Of a DNA stretch of 64,000 nucleotides, positions 46,447 to 54,866 are shown piece by piece. The position numbers and the translations under genes were made by a program. The stretch spans positions 310,001 through 374,000 of the forward strand of contig NZ_BAABRO010000004.1 in NCBI RefSeq assembly GCF_039545035.1, written 5' to 3'. The notes below the pieces were generated by a model. It saw only the letters and a list, made by a program, of their open reading frames with translations, did no database searches and was not told the origin of the DNA. The DNA is from Novipirellula caenicola (GTDB lineage Bacteria; Planctomycetota; Planctomycetia; Pirellulales; Pirellulaceae). Positions within the stretch are counted from its first letter, which is position 1. Each line of letters begins with the position of its first letter.

Positions 46447-47766
46447 ATGTCATCGGCCGCAAGCGATAAAAAGAAAACCGAAGTCGGTAGCTACTTCATC
46501 TCGAACTACCCACCCTATAGCCAGTGGAAAAAAGACGAGTTGCCGGCGGTCAACGAGGCGTTACATCACGCCCCCAAAGAAGACACGCCGCTTGGGCTCT
46601 ATCTGCACATCCCGTTTTGCCGAAAACGCTGCAAGTTTTGTTACTTCAAAGTTTTCACCGATGTCAACGCGGCCGAAGTCCAGCGGTATGTCGACGCGTT
46701 GTGCAACGAGATCTCGATGGTCAGCAAATTGCCCGTGATGGGCGATCGTCCTTTTCGGTTTGTCTACTTTGGCGGTGGCACCCCAAGTTTTCTGGCCCCG
46801 AAACAGCTCACCAAGCTTGCCGATCGACTTCGCCAACACATCACTTGGGACGGCGCCGAAGAGGTGACGTTTGAATGTGAACCGGGAACGCTAAGCGAGA
46901 CCAAGGTGAAAACGCTTCGCGAAGAACTCGGTGTGACCCGTTTGAGTTTGGGGATCGAAAATTTCTCGGACAAGATTCTCGAAGACAACGGACGTGCCCA
47001 CCTAAGCAAGCAGGTGTTCAATGCTTGGGAATGGATCAGCGCGGCTCAATTCCCCAACGTCAACATCGATTTAATCTCCGGCATGGTCGGCGAGACGTGG
47101 GACAATTGGAAAGAAAACGTGCGACGCACACTCGAGCTGTCCCCCGAAAGCGTCACGATCTATCAAATGGAGTTGCCGTTTAACACGGTCTACAGCAAGG
47201 ACATTCTCGGCAACAAAGTCGAAAGCCCCGTGGCCGATTGGGAGACCAAACGAGCTTGGGTCGATTACGCATTCAGCGAATTTATCGCGGCGGGCTACAG
47301 CGTCAGCAGCGCCTACACCGTGGTCAAAGACCCTAGCAAAGTGAACTTCTCGTACCGTGACAACCTGTGGCAGGGGGCCGATCTGTTGGCGACCGGAATC
47401 GCCAGCTTTGGTCATGCCAGCGGCGTGCACTACCAAAACCTGCCTGAACTAGAGCAATACCTCGGGGCGATCGAAGCAGGCAATTTGCCACTCGGTCGTG
47501 GCTTTGTGCCAACCGACCACCAACGCTTGGTCCGTGAATTGATCTTGTTGCTCAAGCGTGGTTATTTAGAGGTCGGCTATTTCCGCGACAAATTTGGCGT
47601 CGACATCATCTCGGAGTGGCAAGACCAATGGAACACCTACGCCGACGATGGATTGGTCACGATCGATGGCGACACCATCCGTTTGACTCGCGATGGACTG
47701 CTGCGTGCCGATGCATTGTTGCCCGCGTTCTTTGAACCAGAGCATCAAGGGGTTCGCTACACGTGA
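46447..47766 (+). CDS. HemN/HemW-like radical SAM protein
   Basis: 439 residues from the ATG at 46447; an in-frame TTG at 46390 is less likely. The 4Fe-4S motif is C58-x3-C62-x2-C65 (IPFCRKRCKFCYFKVF). The following SAM-binding glycines (FVYFGGGTPSFLAPKQL) and TLSETKVKTLREELGVTRLS, then DLISGMVGETWDNWKENVRR, all match the coproporphyrinogen oxidase-like subfamily. The residue after the third Cys is Tyr, whereas HemN has Gly-Cys and HemW Asp-Phe, so the classical reaction is not assured. It overlaps the GcvH-like gene by four bases, indicating coupled expression. Cytosolic. Confidence 0.88.
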   Translation: MSSAASDKKKTEVGSYFISNYPPYSQWKKDELPAVNEALHHAPKEDTPLGLYLHIPFCRKRCKFCYFKVFTDVNAAEVQRYVDALCNEISMVSKLPVMGDRPFRFVYFGGGTPSFLAPKQLTKLADRLRQHITWDGAEEVTFECEPGTLSETKVKTLREELGVTRLSLGIENFSDKILEDNGRAHLSKQVFNAWEWISAAQFPNVNIDLISGMVGETWDNWKENVRRTLELSPESVTIYQMELPFNTVYSKDILGNKVESPVADWETKRAWVDYAFSEFIAAGYSVSSAYTVVKDPSKVNFSYRDNLWQGADLLATGIASFGHASGVHYQNLPELEQYLGAIEAGNLPLGRGFVPTDHQRLVRELILLLKRGYLEVGYFRDKFGVDIISEWQDQWNTYADDGLVTIDGDTIRLTRDGLLRADALLPAFFEPEHQGVRYT

Positions 47767-48227
47767 GCAGTGATTCGTTCTCGTTCGCGATGGGCGAATT
47801 TACAGCCAAATTCCCAGCCGACCGTATGTACGCCCGCAATCACATGTGGGCATTACAAACGACACGCGGTCGGTGGCGTTTTGGCTTGACGGCCTATGCC
47901 GTGCGGTTGTTGCAAGACGTCTACTTTCTAGAGTGGACGTTCGAACCCGACACCTCCATCGCAGCTCGCCAATTGATCGGTGCGATCGAAAGCAAGAAAG
48001 CCGAAAGCGATCTCTATGCTCCGATCGCTGGCGTCTTGGTGGCGATCAACGATGCTTGCTTGGCGGATCCTTCGATCATCAATGCTGACACCTACGGGGA
48101 CGGATGGTTGTTCGAAATGGAAAGCGAGGAAGTCGATTTGCTTCTCAGCCCCGACGATTACCGTGCTCATCTGGTAGAGGCATGGGAAATCGCCCAGCGG
48201 ACGATCAAAGGCCAAGCGAACACTTGA
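47763..48227 (+). CDS. GcvH-like lipoyl-domain protein
   Basis: 154 residues; the GTG start lies in the GTGA overlap with the radical SAM stop. The fold matches the glycine-cleavage H protein: YARNHMWALQTTRGRWRFGL at the N-terminus, IGAIESKKAESDLYAPIAG with lipoyl-lysine K79, and a C-terminal helix EEVDLLLSPDDYRAHLVEAW. The N-terminus is longer than in GcvH (about 22 residues before the domain). No gcvT or gcvP is in the window. It may be a lipoyl carrier for the neighbour radical SAM enzyme rather than for glycine cleavage; that is an inference. Confidence 0.88.
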   Translation: MSSDSFSFAMGEFTAKFPADRMYARNHMWALQTTRGRWRFGLTAYAVRLLQDVYFLEWTFEPDTSIAARQLIGAIESKKAESDLYAPIAGVLVAINDACLADPSIINADTYGDGWLFEMESEEVDLLLSPDDYRAHLVEAWEIAQRTIKGQANT

Positions 48228-48382
48228 GCGTTTACAACGCCCAGCTGGGGGGAATCAGCGGGGTGGAATCAGCTTGGGGGCCATCGTGACTCGGCAAAAA
48301 AACGTGAATTCGATATAACGAGGCATCGCTCGGTCGAACGACCACGATGCCATGTTCTAATTTCACGCCAAGGCTTGCTGCA

Positions 48383-51300
48383 ATGAAAGACGGATCTTTG
48401 AACCCCGAAGCAATGCGTGCATCGCTTGCTCGACTCGCCGAAGCAAGGTCGATGGCAGATAAAGCGAAATTGCCCTCATTTTTGCAACCGCCGAAGATCG
48501 ACCCCGACGCGGGGCTTCGCCGCCACATGCAGTGGCATGATCGCCTTGTGGACATTATCAACGCGTTTCCTGCCGGCATTGCAGATCCCAGCAGCGATCG
48601 ATACGTGGAATGCTCCGTCGAGCAAGTCTTTTCAACCGGAGAGTTCCATGGCGTTGCGACCGTCGCACGCAATCGGTTCGACGTCTATGCGCGAGTCGAC
48701 GATGCCGAAGCCCCCACCGGATGCACTTGCGACGACGCCGGCGGCAATCGGGTTTGTCTGCATCAGGTCAAATTCGTCGACAACTTGCTGGACCAGCTTG
48801 AATACGTGAGGTCGTCTTTATCAAGAGACGTCATTCGCGGGAACTTTGCCAAAGGCAAACCTAGCTACGAACGTTTTGAAGCCGATCTAAAAGAACGAGT
48901 GCTCCGGCGTTTGAATGCGTTAGTCGAACGTGAAGCCGAACTGACCTCTCGATACGAGTCTGCTGCGGATGACAGCTTACCGATTCTTTCGAAGCTGCGT
49001 GCACAGCGAGTCGTTTGGAATTTCCAGCTCGAAGAAGGCTACCTTATCGTCAATCCAGTGCTGCAAATGCAGAAGAAACGCGGCGATGGATTTACCAAAG
49101 GGAAAAAGATTGGGCTCGATCGGATCGTCAAAGAAACCACGCTGCCGTTGACCGACGCGGACCGCCGCGTTGCAAAAGGTATCCGGCGTAACGAGAACAA
49201 TTACTACTTCGGTGGATCGGGATTCGTTCTCGATCCATTCTATGCGTTGCCTCGGCTCGTCAACGAATCCAATGTGTTGTTCGAAAATGAGCCGTTCCAG
49301 ATTGTTCGAACCCCGATGTGTCTGTCGCTGTTGCCGCTCAAGCAAAAGGGGAAATGGGCGTTTGGCTTTACCGACGAATACGGAAAAATACGAGAAGCAA
49401 AATTAATTTGCACTCACGACGCATTCCTAAGCATCGACACGGCTAACCGAGTCTTGTACCTAGGCGAAAGTGAGGACGAGAATGTCGATCTGATGCGCGA
49501 CGTCGTCGCCATTGGTGTCTTCGAGGACGATCAACTCGATGCAGTGATCCAACAAGTGCGTCCGCTGCAAAAACGAATCTCGTTGCGGTTGCCGGAATCA
49601 CACGCAGGGCCGATCCTGTGCGAACATGCAAAGCTTGCCTTGTTGCTGCGTACACGCAGCGACGGAGCGATGGACTATGGGATTCGTTTCCGCGATGCAG
49701 CAGGCATGTTGCGATGCCCGGCCGCGGATCCAATGATCGTCACGGTAATGCGAGACGGAAAATCGGTCCAGGTTCAACGAAGCGCTGCTGCGGAAAATCA
49801 GCAAGTTGAAAAAATCGCCGAGGCGCTCGATTTAGAGATCGAAGATAGCAGCGGATTCGGCACGATCGGCGATTTTCGAACCGCGCTTGACGTTATCGAA
49901 CGACTGAAATCAAGTGATCTCGAGATCGAAATCCTGTGGGACAAGAGCAGCGAAAAACCGATCTCGGTTCTCGGCAGCCTTTCTAGCAAAAATGTCCGGG
50001 TCGACATCACCAGCAAGCGAAATTGGTTTGGCATCAGCGGCGAATGCGACTTTGGTGACAAGAAGGTCCCACTCAAAGAATTGCTAAACGGGATCACCTC
50101 GGCAACCGCCGACGGCATCGAGGGCGACTTTATCCGCATCGGGGACGGAGGCTGGGCGCGAATTTCGGATTCGCTTCGCAAACGGTTAAAACGTCTGCAT
50201 GATGCAACGCATGCGGATCGCCAAACGTTGAAGCTCGATGCGACGGCGGCGCCCGCGATCCGTGAATTGATGGACTCGGACATCGAAATCAAAGCGGCCA
50301 AATCGTGGCAGAAATGCCTGACCCGACTCGACCGCGCCGAAAAACTGAACCCTAAGGTTCCCAAAAATCTCGACGCGACGCTGCGTGATTACCAGATCGA
50401 CGGATACAAATGGATGCGTCGACTCGCGGAGTGGGGCGTTGGTGGCATCCTGGCCGACGACATGGGACTGGGAAAGACGCTCCAAACGCTTGCCGTATTG
50501 TTGGACCGATCCGAAATGGGCCCCAGCCTAGTGATTGCTCCGACCTCAGTCGGTTTCAATTGGGCTCGCGAAGCCGGACGATTCGCACCGGATTTGAACG
50601 TACACCTCTACCGCGAAACCGAGCGAGAAGAGTTCCTGCCCTCGGTCGGCCCCGGCAATCTTGTCGTCTGCAGCTACGGGCTTGCGCTGCGTGACGCCGC
50701 CGCACTGGCGAGTGTCCAGTGGGGCACAATCGTGCTCGATGAGGCCCAGGCGATCAAAAATAGCCGCAGCAAAACGTCCAAGGCGATCGCTGCACTGCAG
50801 GCCGACTGGATCGTCGCGCTGACCGGAACCCCGGTGGAAAATCATCTCGGCGAATTGTGGAGTCTGTTCCATGTCGTTTCCCCCGGCGTGTTTGGCGGCT
50901 GGGATCATTTTCGCAAACGATTCGCATTGCCCATTGAAAAACAAGACGACCAGGCAAGCCGGACCGCGTTGGCCGAACGACTGAAACCGTTTGTGTTGCG
51001 ACGGACCAAATCCGAAGTGTTATCGGAACTGCCACCACGAACCGAAGTGAATTTGTATGTCGATCTGAGTTCCGCCGAACGCGCCGAGTACGAGAAGGTG
51101 CGTCGTGTTGCGATCGGTGAAATTGAGCAGCTCGAATCACAACCTGAAATCAAAGACCAACGGTTCAAAATCCTCGCCATGCTGACGCGGCTTCGCCAAA
51201 TCTCGTGCCACGTCGGTTTGGTCAACGAAAATTGGACCGCTTCGTCGGCCAAACTCGAACAGCTTTGCGAAACGCTTGATAGTCTTCGCGAAGAAGGACA

Positions 51301-51754
51301 CCGAGCGCTTGTGTTCAGCCAATTCACCGCGCACTTGGCATTAATTCGTACGGCGCTCGATGCTCGCGGCATCACCTACGAATACCTGGATGGATCGACC
51401 CCGGCCACCGCGCGACAACAAGCCGTCGATCGTTTTCAGCAAGGCACTGCCGATGCATTCCTGATTTCGCTGAAAGCGGGCGGAACCGGATTGAACTTGA
51501 CCGCCGCCGACTATGTGATCCACATGGATCCGTGGTGGAACCCGGCGGTCGAAGACCAAGCCACTGACCGCGCCCATCGCTATGGGCAAGACAAACCGGT
51601 CATGGTTTACCGCATCATCGCCAAGGGAACGATCGAGGAAGAGATACTTGCGATGCACGAATCCAAACGCGATCTGGTCGCCGGCGTGATGGAAGGAACC
51701 GAGGCCGCTGCGAAGCTTTCCAATGACGACCTGATTCGCATGATTCGCAGCTAA
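48383..51754 (+). CDS. SNF2-family helicase with SWIM zinc finger
   Basis: 1123 residues from the ATG at 48383; ATG 48347 is an alternative. A SWIM zinc finger sits near residue 114 (CTCDDAGGNRVCLH, CxC...CxH). The middle is a beta-rich region of unknown function. Motor: motif I DDMGLGKTLQ (near residue 693), DEAQ box (785; VLDEAQAIKNSRS), motif III ALTGTPVENHLGELW, and helicase C with LVFSQFTAHLALIRTAL, SLKAGGTGLNLTAADYVIHM and QATDRAHRYGQ. This is the bacterial SNF2/HepA-like architecture that remodels nucleic acid-protein complexes. It ends in front of a fold-back element. Confidence 0.93.
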   Translation: MKDGSLNPEAMRASLARLAEARSMADKAKLPSFLQPPKIDPDAGLRRHMQWHDRLVDIINAFPAGIADPSSDRYVECSVEQVFSTGEFHGVATVARNRFDVYARVDDAEAPTGCTCDDAGGNRVCLHQVKFVDNLLDQLEYVRSSLSRDVIRGNFAKGKPSYERFEADLKERVLRRLNALVEREAELTSRYESAADDSLPILSKLRAQRVVWNFQLEEGYLIVNPVLQMQKKRGDGFTKGKKIGLDRIVKETTLPLTDADRRVAKGIRRNENNYYFGGSGFVLDPFYALPRLVNESNVLFENEPFQIVRTPMCLSLLPLKQKGKWAFGFTDEYGKIREAKLICTHDAFLSIDTANRVLYLGESEDENVDLMRDVVAIGVFEDDQLDAVIQQVRPLQKRISLRLPESHAGPILCEHAKLALLLRTRSDGAMDYGIRFRDAAGMLRCPAADPMIVTVMRDGKSVQVQRSAAAENQQVEKIAEALDLEIEDSSGFGTIGDFRTALDVIERLKSSDLEIEILWDKSSEKPISVLGSLSSKNVRVDITSKRNWFGISGECDFGDKKVPLKELLNGITSATADGIEGDFIRIGDGGWARISDSLRKRLKRLHDATHADRQTLKLDATAAPAIRELMDSDIEIKAAKSWQKCLTRLDRAEKLNPKVPKNLDATLRDYQIDGYKWMRRLAEWGVGGILADDMGLGKTLQTLAVLLDRSEMGPSLVIAPTSVGFNWAREAGRFAPDLNVHLYRETEREEFLPSVGPGNLVVCSYGLALRDAAALASVQWGTIVLDEAQAIKNSRSKTSKAIAALQADWIVALTGTPVENHLGELWSLFHVVSPGVFGGWDHFRKRFALPIEKQDDQASRTALAERLKPFVLRRTKSEVLSELPPRTEVNLYVDLSSAERAEYEKVRRVAIGEIEQLESQPEIKDQRFKILAMLTRLRQISCHVGLVNENWTASSAKLEQLCETLDSLREEGHRALVFSQFTAHLALIRTALDARGITYEYLDGSTPATARQQAVDRFQQGTADAFLISLKAGGTGLNLTAADYVIHMDPWWNPAVEDQATDRAHRYGQDKPVMVYRIIAKGTIEEEILAMHESKRDLVAGVMEGTEAAAKLSNDDLIRMIRS

Positions 51755-51772
51755 GTGGCGATCGATAACCGT

Positions 51773-51960
51773 CGTAGCGACAACCCATCGACGGCTTGTT
51801 GATTTAGTGAAGTTTCTTGCGGCAAGGGGTGTATGATGGACTTCCTAGTCCGTCAATGGTGTATTCGACGGACTAGGAAGTCCGTCGTACGACTAAATCA
51901 ACAGCCCGGCAAGAGTTTCGGCCCCCCGGCAATCCGAAAGTCTTGGCGACGTTCGCTACG
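51773..51960. repeat. Fold-back (MITE-like) element, copy 2
   Basis: Outer inverted pair CGTAGCGA (51773-51780) and TCGCTACG (51953-51960). Next: CGGCTTGTTGATTTAGT (51792-51808) and its near-complement ending at about 51907, with one base missing relative to copy 1. Inner: GGACTTCCTAGTCCGTC and GACGGACTAGGAAGTCC, here a perfect match. Like copy 1 it lies between convergent gene ends and may act as a two-way terminator. No reading frame. Confidence 0.85.
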
Positions 51961-51974
51961 TTTGAACCGGAAAC

Positions 51975-53210
51975 TTACTCTGCGGGCAAGCATCGCTGCA
52001 GCGTCATCATGGCCATCGCTGTGCCATAGGGACGGTGATAATCGTATAGCGGATAATCCCACCAACAACCATTCTTTTCTTGCAGCGGAACGATCAAATC
52101 CGCCAGCATTGCCTGGTAAGGAGCACGCTCTGCGGCTGGCAATTGGTCCACACACATGGCCGCATAGTAGTGACCAAAGTAATAAAAGTAGCCTGCTACT
52201 TGGAACCACGATTCGTGCGGGATCGGACGTTTGCGTCCGATGTCCAACCAACCATTTCGTTCGTACAACCGGTACAACCAATGCTTTAGCACGTTGTCGG
52301 TGATCGCTTCATCCCCCCAGACACGAAGCGCGAGGTTACAGCACTGTGATCGGCCGAGCGATCCACCGGGGCGATTGATCTCGCGCATCGGTCGATCTTT
52401 TAAATACTCGCCATACAGATAGGTGAAGTCGCTTTTTTGTTGCCGCTTGATGGCAGCAATCGCGCGATCGACGACATCCTGGGGCGGGTCGATCCCGATC
52501 GATTTCGCTTGTTGCATCGCGACCAATGCGGCTCCGCCAACAAAGCTGATGGAACTCGACGTCGGACGCTTTGCTTGATAACGGAAATCGTAATATCCCC
52601 AACCGCCATCGACCGATTCGTATCGCCGCAGCATGTCATACTGCTGCTCGATCAAGGTTCGAATTTCGGCTAACTTCTGCGTATCGCCCGCATGCCGTTG
52701 GTGCAGATGGACCAGCGCTTCGATCGAATACAGATGCCCCCAAACGTTGTAAATCGCGGTGCCGTCGGCGCGGCGTAGCCTTGGCAAATACTTGTACAGC
52801 CACGCCTCCCCTTTTTCGATCGCCGTCTGCGCAGCCTCGTTATCGCTGGCAGCGCACTCGATTAACGCCGACAAACACAACGAAGTGGTCGCGGTGCGAA
52901 ACGCATGATGAGCTCCGGGGACGGGCGCATAGATATTCAAATCTTTTGTATTCGTTGGCGATCCCCACGACCCATTAGGGTTTTGATCCGCCACCAAGAA
53001 ATCGACACCCTCGCGAATCGCTTGCTCGATCGTTTCAGAACTGGGCGCGTCCACCTCGGGCAGCACCGGAGGCTTGCTGAAGTCAAGCTCCTGCAGCCGA
53101 GTCGGCGACGGGTCGGCCAGTGCCGCCTCTTCCGCAACGACCGGCCCATTCATCGCCACCGTCGTGGCAACGAACGCGACCGCGTGCCACCAATCTCTTG
53201 CCCCCATCAT
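51975..53210 (-). CDS. Secreted terpenoid-cyclase-fold (prenyltransferase-like) protein
   Basis: 411 residues. A signal peptide is evident (DWWHAVAFVATTVAMNGPVV, then AEEAAL). Repeats of the alpha/alpha toroid fold carry QW-type strands: FLVADQNPNGSWGSP, RYESVDGGWGYYDFRYQ, EKNGCWWDYPLYDYHRPYGT. The DxDD acid motif of squalene-hopene cyclases is not seen and the protein is exported, so it is unlikely to be a true hopanoid cyclase. It overlaps by four bases (ATGA) with the HlyD-like gene upstream, which shows coupled expression. Substrate unknown. Confidence 0.85.
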   Translation of the reverse strand: MMGARDWWHAVAFVATTVAMNGPVVAEEAALADPSPTRLQELDFSKPPVLPEVDAPSSETIEQAIREGVDFLVADQNPNGSWGSPTNTKDLNIYAPVPGAHHAFRTATTSLCLSALIECAASDNEAAQTAIEKGEAWLYKYLPRLRRADGTAIYNVWGHLYSIEALVHLHQRHAGDTQKLAEIRTLIEQQYDMLRRYESVDGGWGYYDFRYQAKRPTSSSISFVGGAALVAMQQAKSIGIDPPQDVVDRAIAAIKRQQKSDFTYLYGEYLKDRPMREINRPGGSLGRSQCCNLALRVWGDEAITDNVLKHWLYRLYERNGWLDIGRKRPIPHESWFQVAGYFYYFGHYYAAMCVDQLPAAERAPYQAMLADLIVPLQEKNGCWWDYPLYDYHRPYGTAMAMMTLQRCLPAE

Positions 53211-54448
53211 TCCTTGTCCGCCTTTTCAAACTCGATGCTGCAGGACATCCCAGGCACCAGATCTGCGTTGTTGATCTTTCCTTTGATCACCACCACACAC
53301 TCGATCTTATTAGACGCGTAGGGCACTTTGGCGATCGATTGAATCGAGACCGGAATCTTTAGCTCGGGAAACGCTTTGGGAATTGCCGTCCCCTTCATCC
53401 CCACATCGACTTTGCCCCGTTGTTCCTCGCTGAGGTCTGCGATGATCCGCAAACGCTCTGGCTGAACAATCGTCGCCAAAACTTGACGCGACGTGACTTT
53501 TGATTTCGCCTGCAAACTGCTGGCTTTGTCCCCCAATTTGCCGCGAGTCAATTCGCCATGATAAACCAGCCCGTCGCTCGGCGAGGTCAGTACGAAACCA
53601 CGACGTTCGGCTTGCAACTGTTTAAAGTCGGCTTGCTGTTTGTCGAATTCTTTTTGTTGGCGACGTCGTTCGATGTCTCGTTTGACTCGAGCGTTTTTTA
53701 AATCCTGGATCGCCTTGGTAAACGCAAGCTCCGCACGCGCCAATTCGGATTCTTGTTTTTCCATCTGACTTGGAATCGTTTGCTCGAGCGTACGTTGGGT
53801 ACGCGTCTTGGTCAATTCCAAACTGTATTCCGCTTGTTCGACCGCTCGGCGAGCACGCTTGAGCACGATCTCTTCGGACTCTTCGGTCAAGTCGTCCTCT
53901 TGGTACATCTTTTCGAGCTGGTTCAATTCCTCTTGAGCATACTCGAGCGATTCCTGCGAACGCTTCAGTTGAACTTCGGCCGCCTTGATTTGTTGTTCGC
54001 GATCGACGTTGACAAAGTTGTCATAAGCCAACCGTGCTTCCTTGCGTGTCAGTTCCGCGGTTTTGCGATCAAGTTCTTGTTGTTCGCGAAATTGTTCAAA
54101 ACTGAATTCGGCTTCTTCCAGTGCCAGCTTGGCAAGTGCTAAATCGAATTCCGCTTTGCTGATTTTTTCATCAATTTCTTTGGTCTCAAACCAAACGACT
54201 GCGGCATCCTTTTTGACCGTCGATCCGTGTGGCAAAATTCGCTTGATCACGTACGAATCAATTTGCTCTGAATCGGCCGAGATCTCGTGACTCGATAACG
54301 ATTCAAAGACGCCATCGATGGTGATGGGCTTTTCCTCTTGCTTGGATTCGTCGGACGTTTTCTTCTCTGCCTCGTCTGCCATCGCTGGCAACACAGCAAA
54401 CAGGGACAAGACTATCGCGGCAAGAAGGTGGAAGGGCTCGGTGCGCAT
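53207..54448 (-). CDS. HlyD-family periplasmic adaptor
   Basis: 413 residues from the ATG at 54448; the extra 22 codons upstream lack coding character. Signal peptide (FHLLAAIVLSLFAVLPAMAD). Order: short barrel strand (ITIDGVFESLSSHEISADSE), a long helical hairpin (~90-300) rich in Glu/Gln/Lys with DxxLALAKLALEEAEFSFEQ-like heptads, and C-terminal barrel strands (RGFVLTSPSDGLVYHGELTR; VGMKGTAIPKAFPELKIPVS; IECVVVIKGKINNADLVPGM). Such adaptors bridge a membrane transporter to the outer layer. No transporter is adjacent; the coupled gene is instead the secreted toroid-fold protein. It is divergent from the giant kinase. Confidence 0.9.
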   Translation of the reverse strand: MRTEPFHLLAAIVLSLFAVLPAMADEAEKKTSDESKQEEKPITIDGVFESLSSHEISADSEQIDSYVIKRILPHGSTVKKDAAVVWFETKEIDEKISKAEFDLALAKLALEEAEFSFEQFREQQELDRKTAELTRKEARLAYDNFVNVDREQQIKAAEVQLKRSQESLEYAQEELNQLEKMYQEDDLTEESEEIVLKRARRAVEQAEYSLELTKTRTQRTLEQTIPSQMEKQESELARAELAFTKAIQDLKNARVKRDIERRRQQKEFDKQQADFKQLQAERRGFVLTSPSDGLVYHGELTRGKLGDKASSLQAKSKVTSRQVLATIVQPERLRIIADLSEEQRGKVDVGMKGTAIPKAFPELKIPVSIQSIAKVPYASNKIECVVVIKGKINNADLVPGMSCSIEFEKADKE

Positions 54449-54866
54449 CAACAATTCTCGAGAAGTGGAAGACGATGGTGGGATTTCCACTATCTTGATC
54501 GACGCGTGAGCCAATGTCCACCTAAACGCGTCTTACCATTGCAGGGGAACGCGGGTGGCACGATCACGCACGAAGGCGGGACAACGTGATACCGATTCAA
54601 ATGAACACACATTCAACCACCTGTAGACGGATGCATCGGGACATTTCTCCGCGTTCTTTCGGTTGGCTTTGGCCCGATATCGATCTCTCCCCCCGTCTCG
54701 ATACCCAAATTTTTTTGCTACAATCGCGGCGGGGCACGTTAGCGATCACACTGTGGCGAAAACTCGACAAAAACGACACAAGCAAGCCTGGTGCTTGATC
54801 GCATTTGACGCGGTGCAGGGGCCGTGACGGGGTTGGCCAATCGCGAGTTGCACTGGAAGTGAATAC
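54449..54866. other. Divergent intergenic region (HlyD-like / giant kinase)
   Basis: About 420 bases. TACAAT at 54719-54724 could be a -10 for the kinase gene with no clear -35; it would give a leader of about 140 bases. GGAAG sits 8 bases before the kinase GTG. No other gene was seen; the sequence is moderately A/T-rich near 54700. Confidence 0.4.

Noticed and set aside
51975-53210. Squalene-hopene cyclase
   Set aside because: Exported, about 400 residues, DxDD motif not seen; true cyclases are larger, cytosolic-face membrane enzymes.
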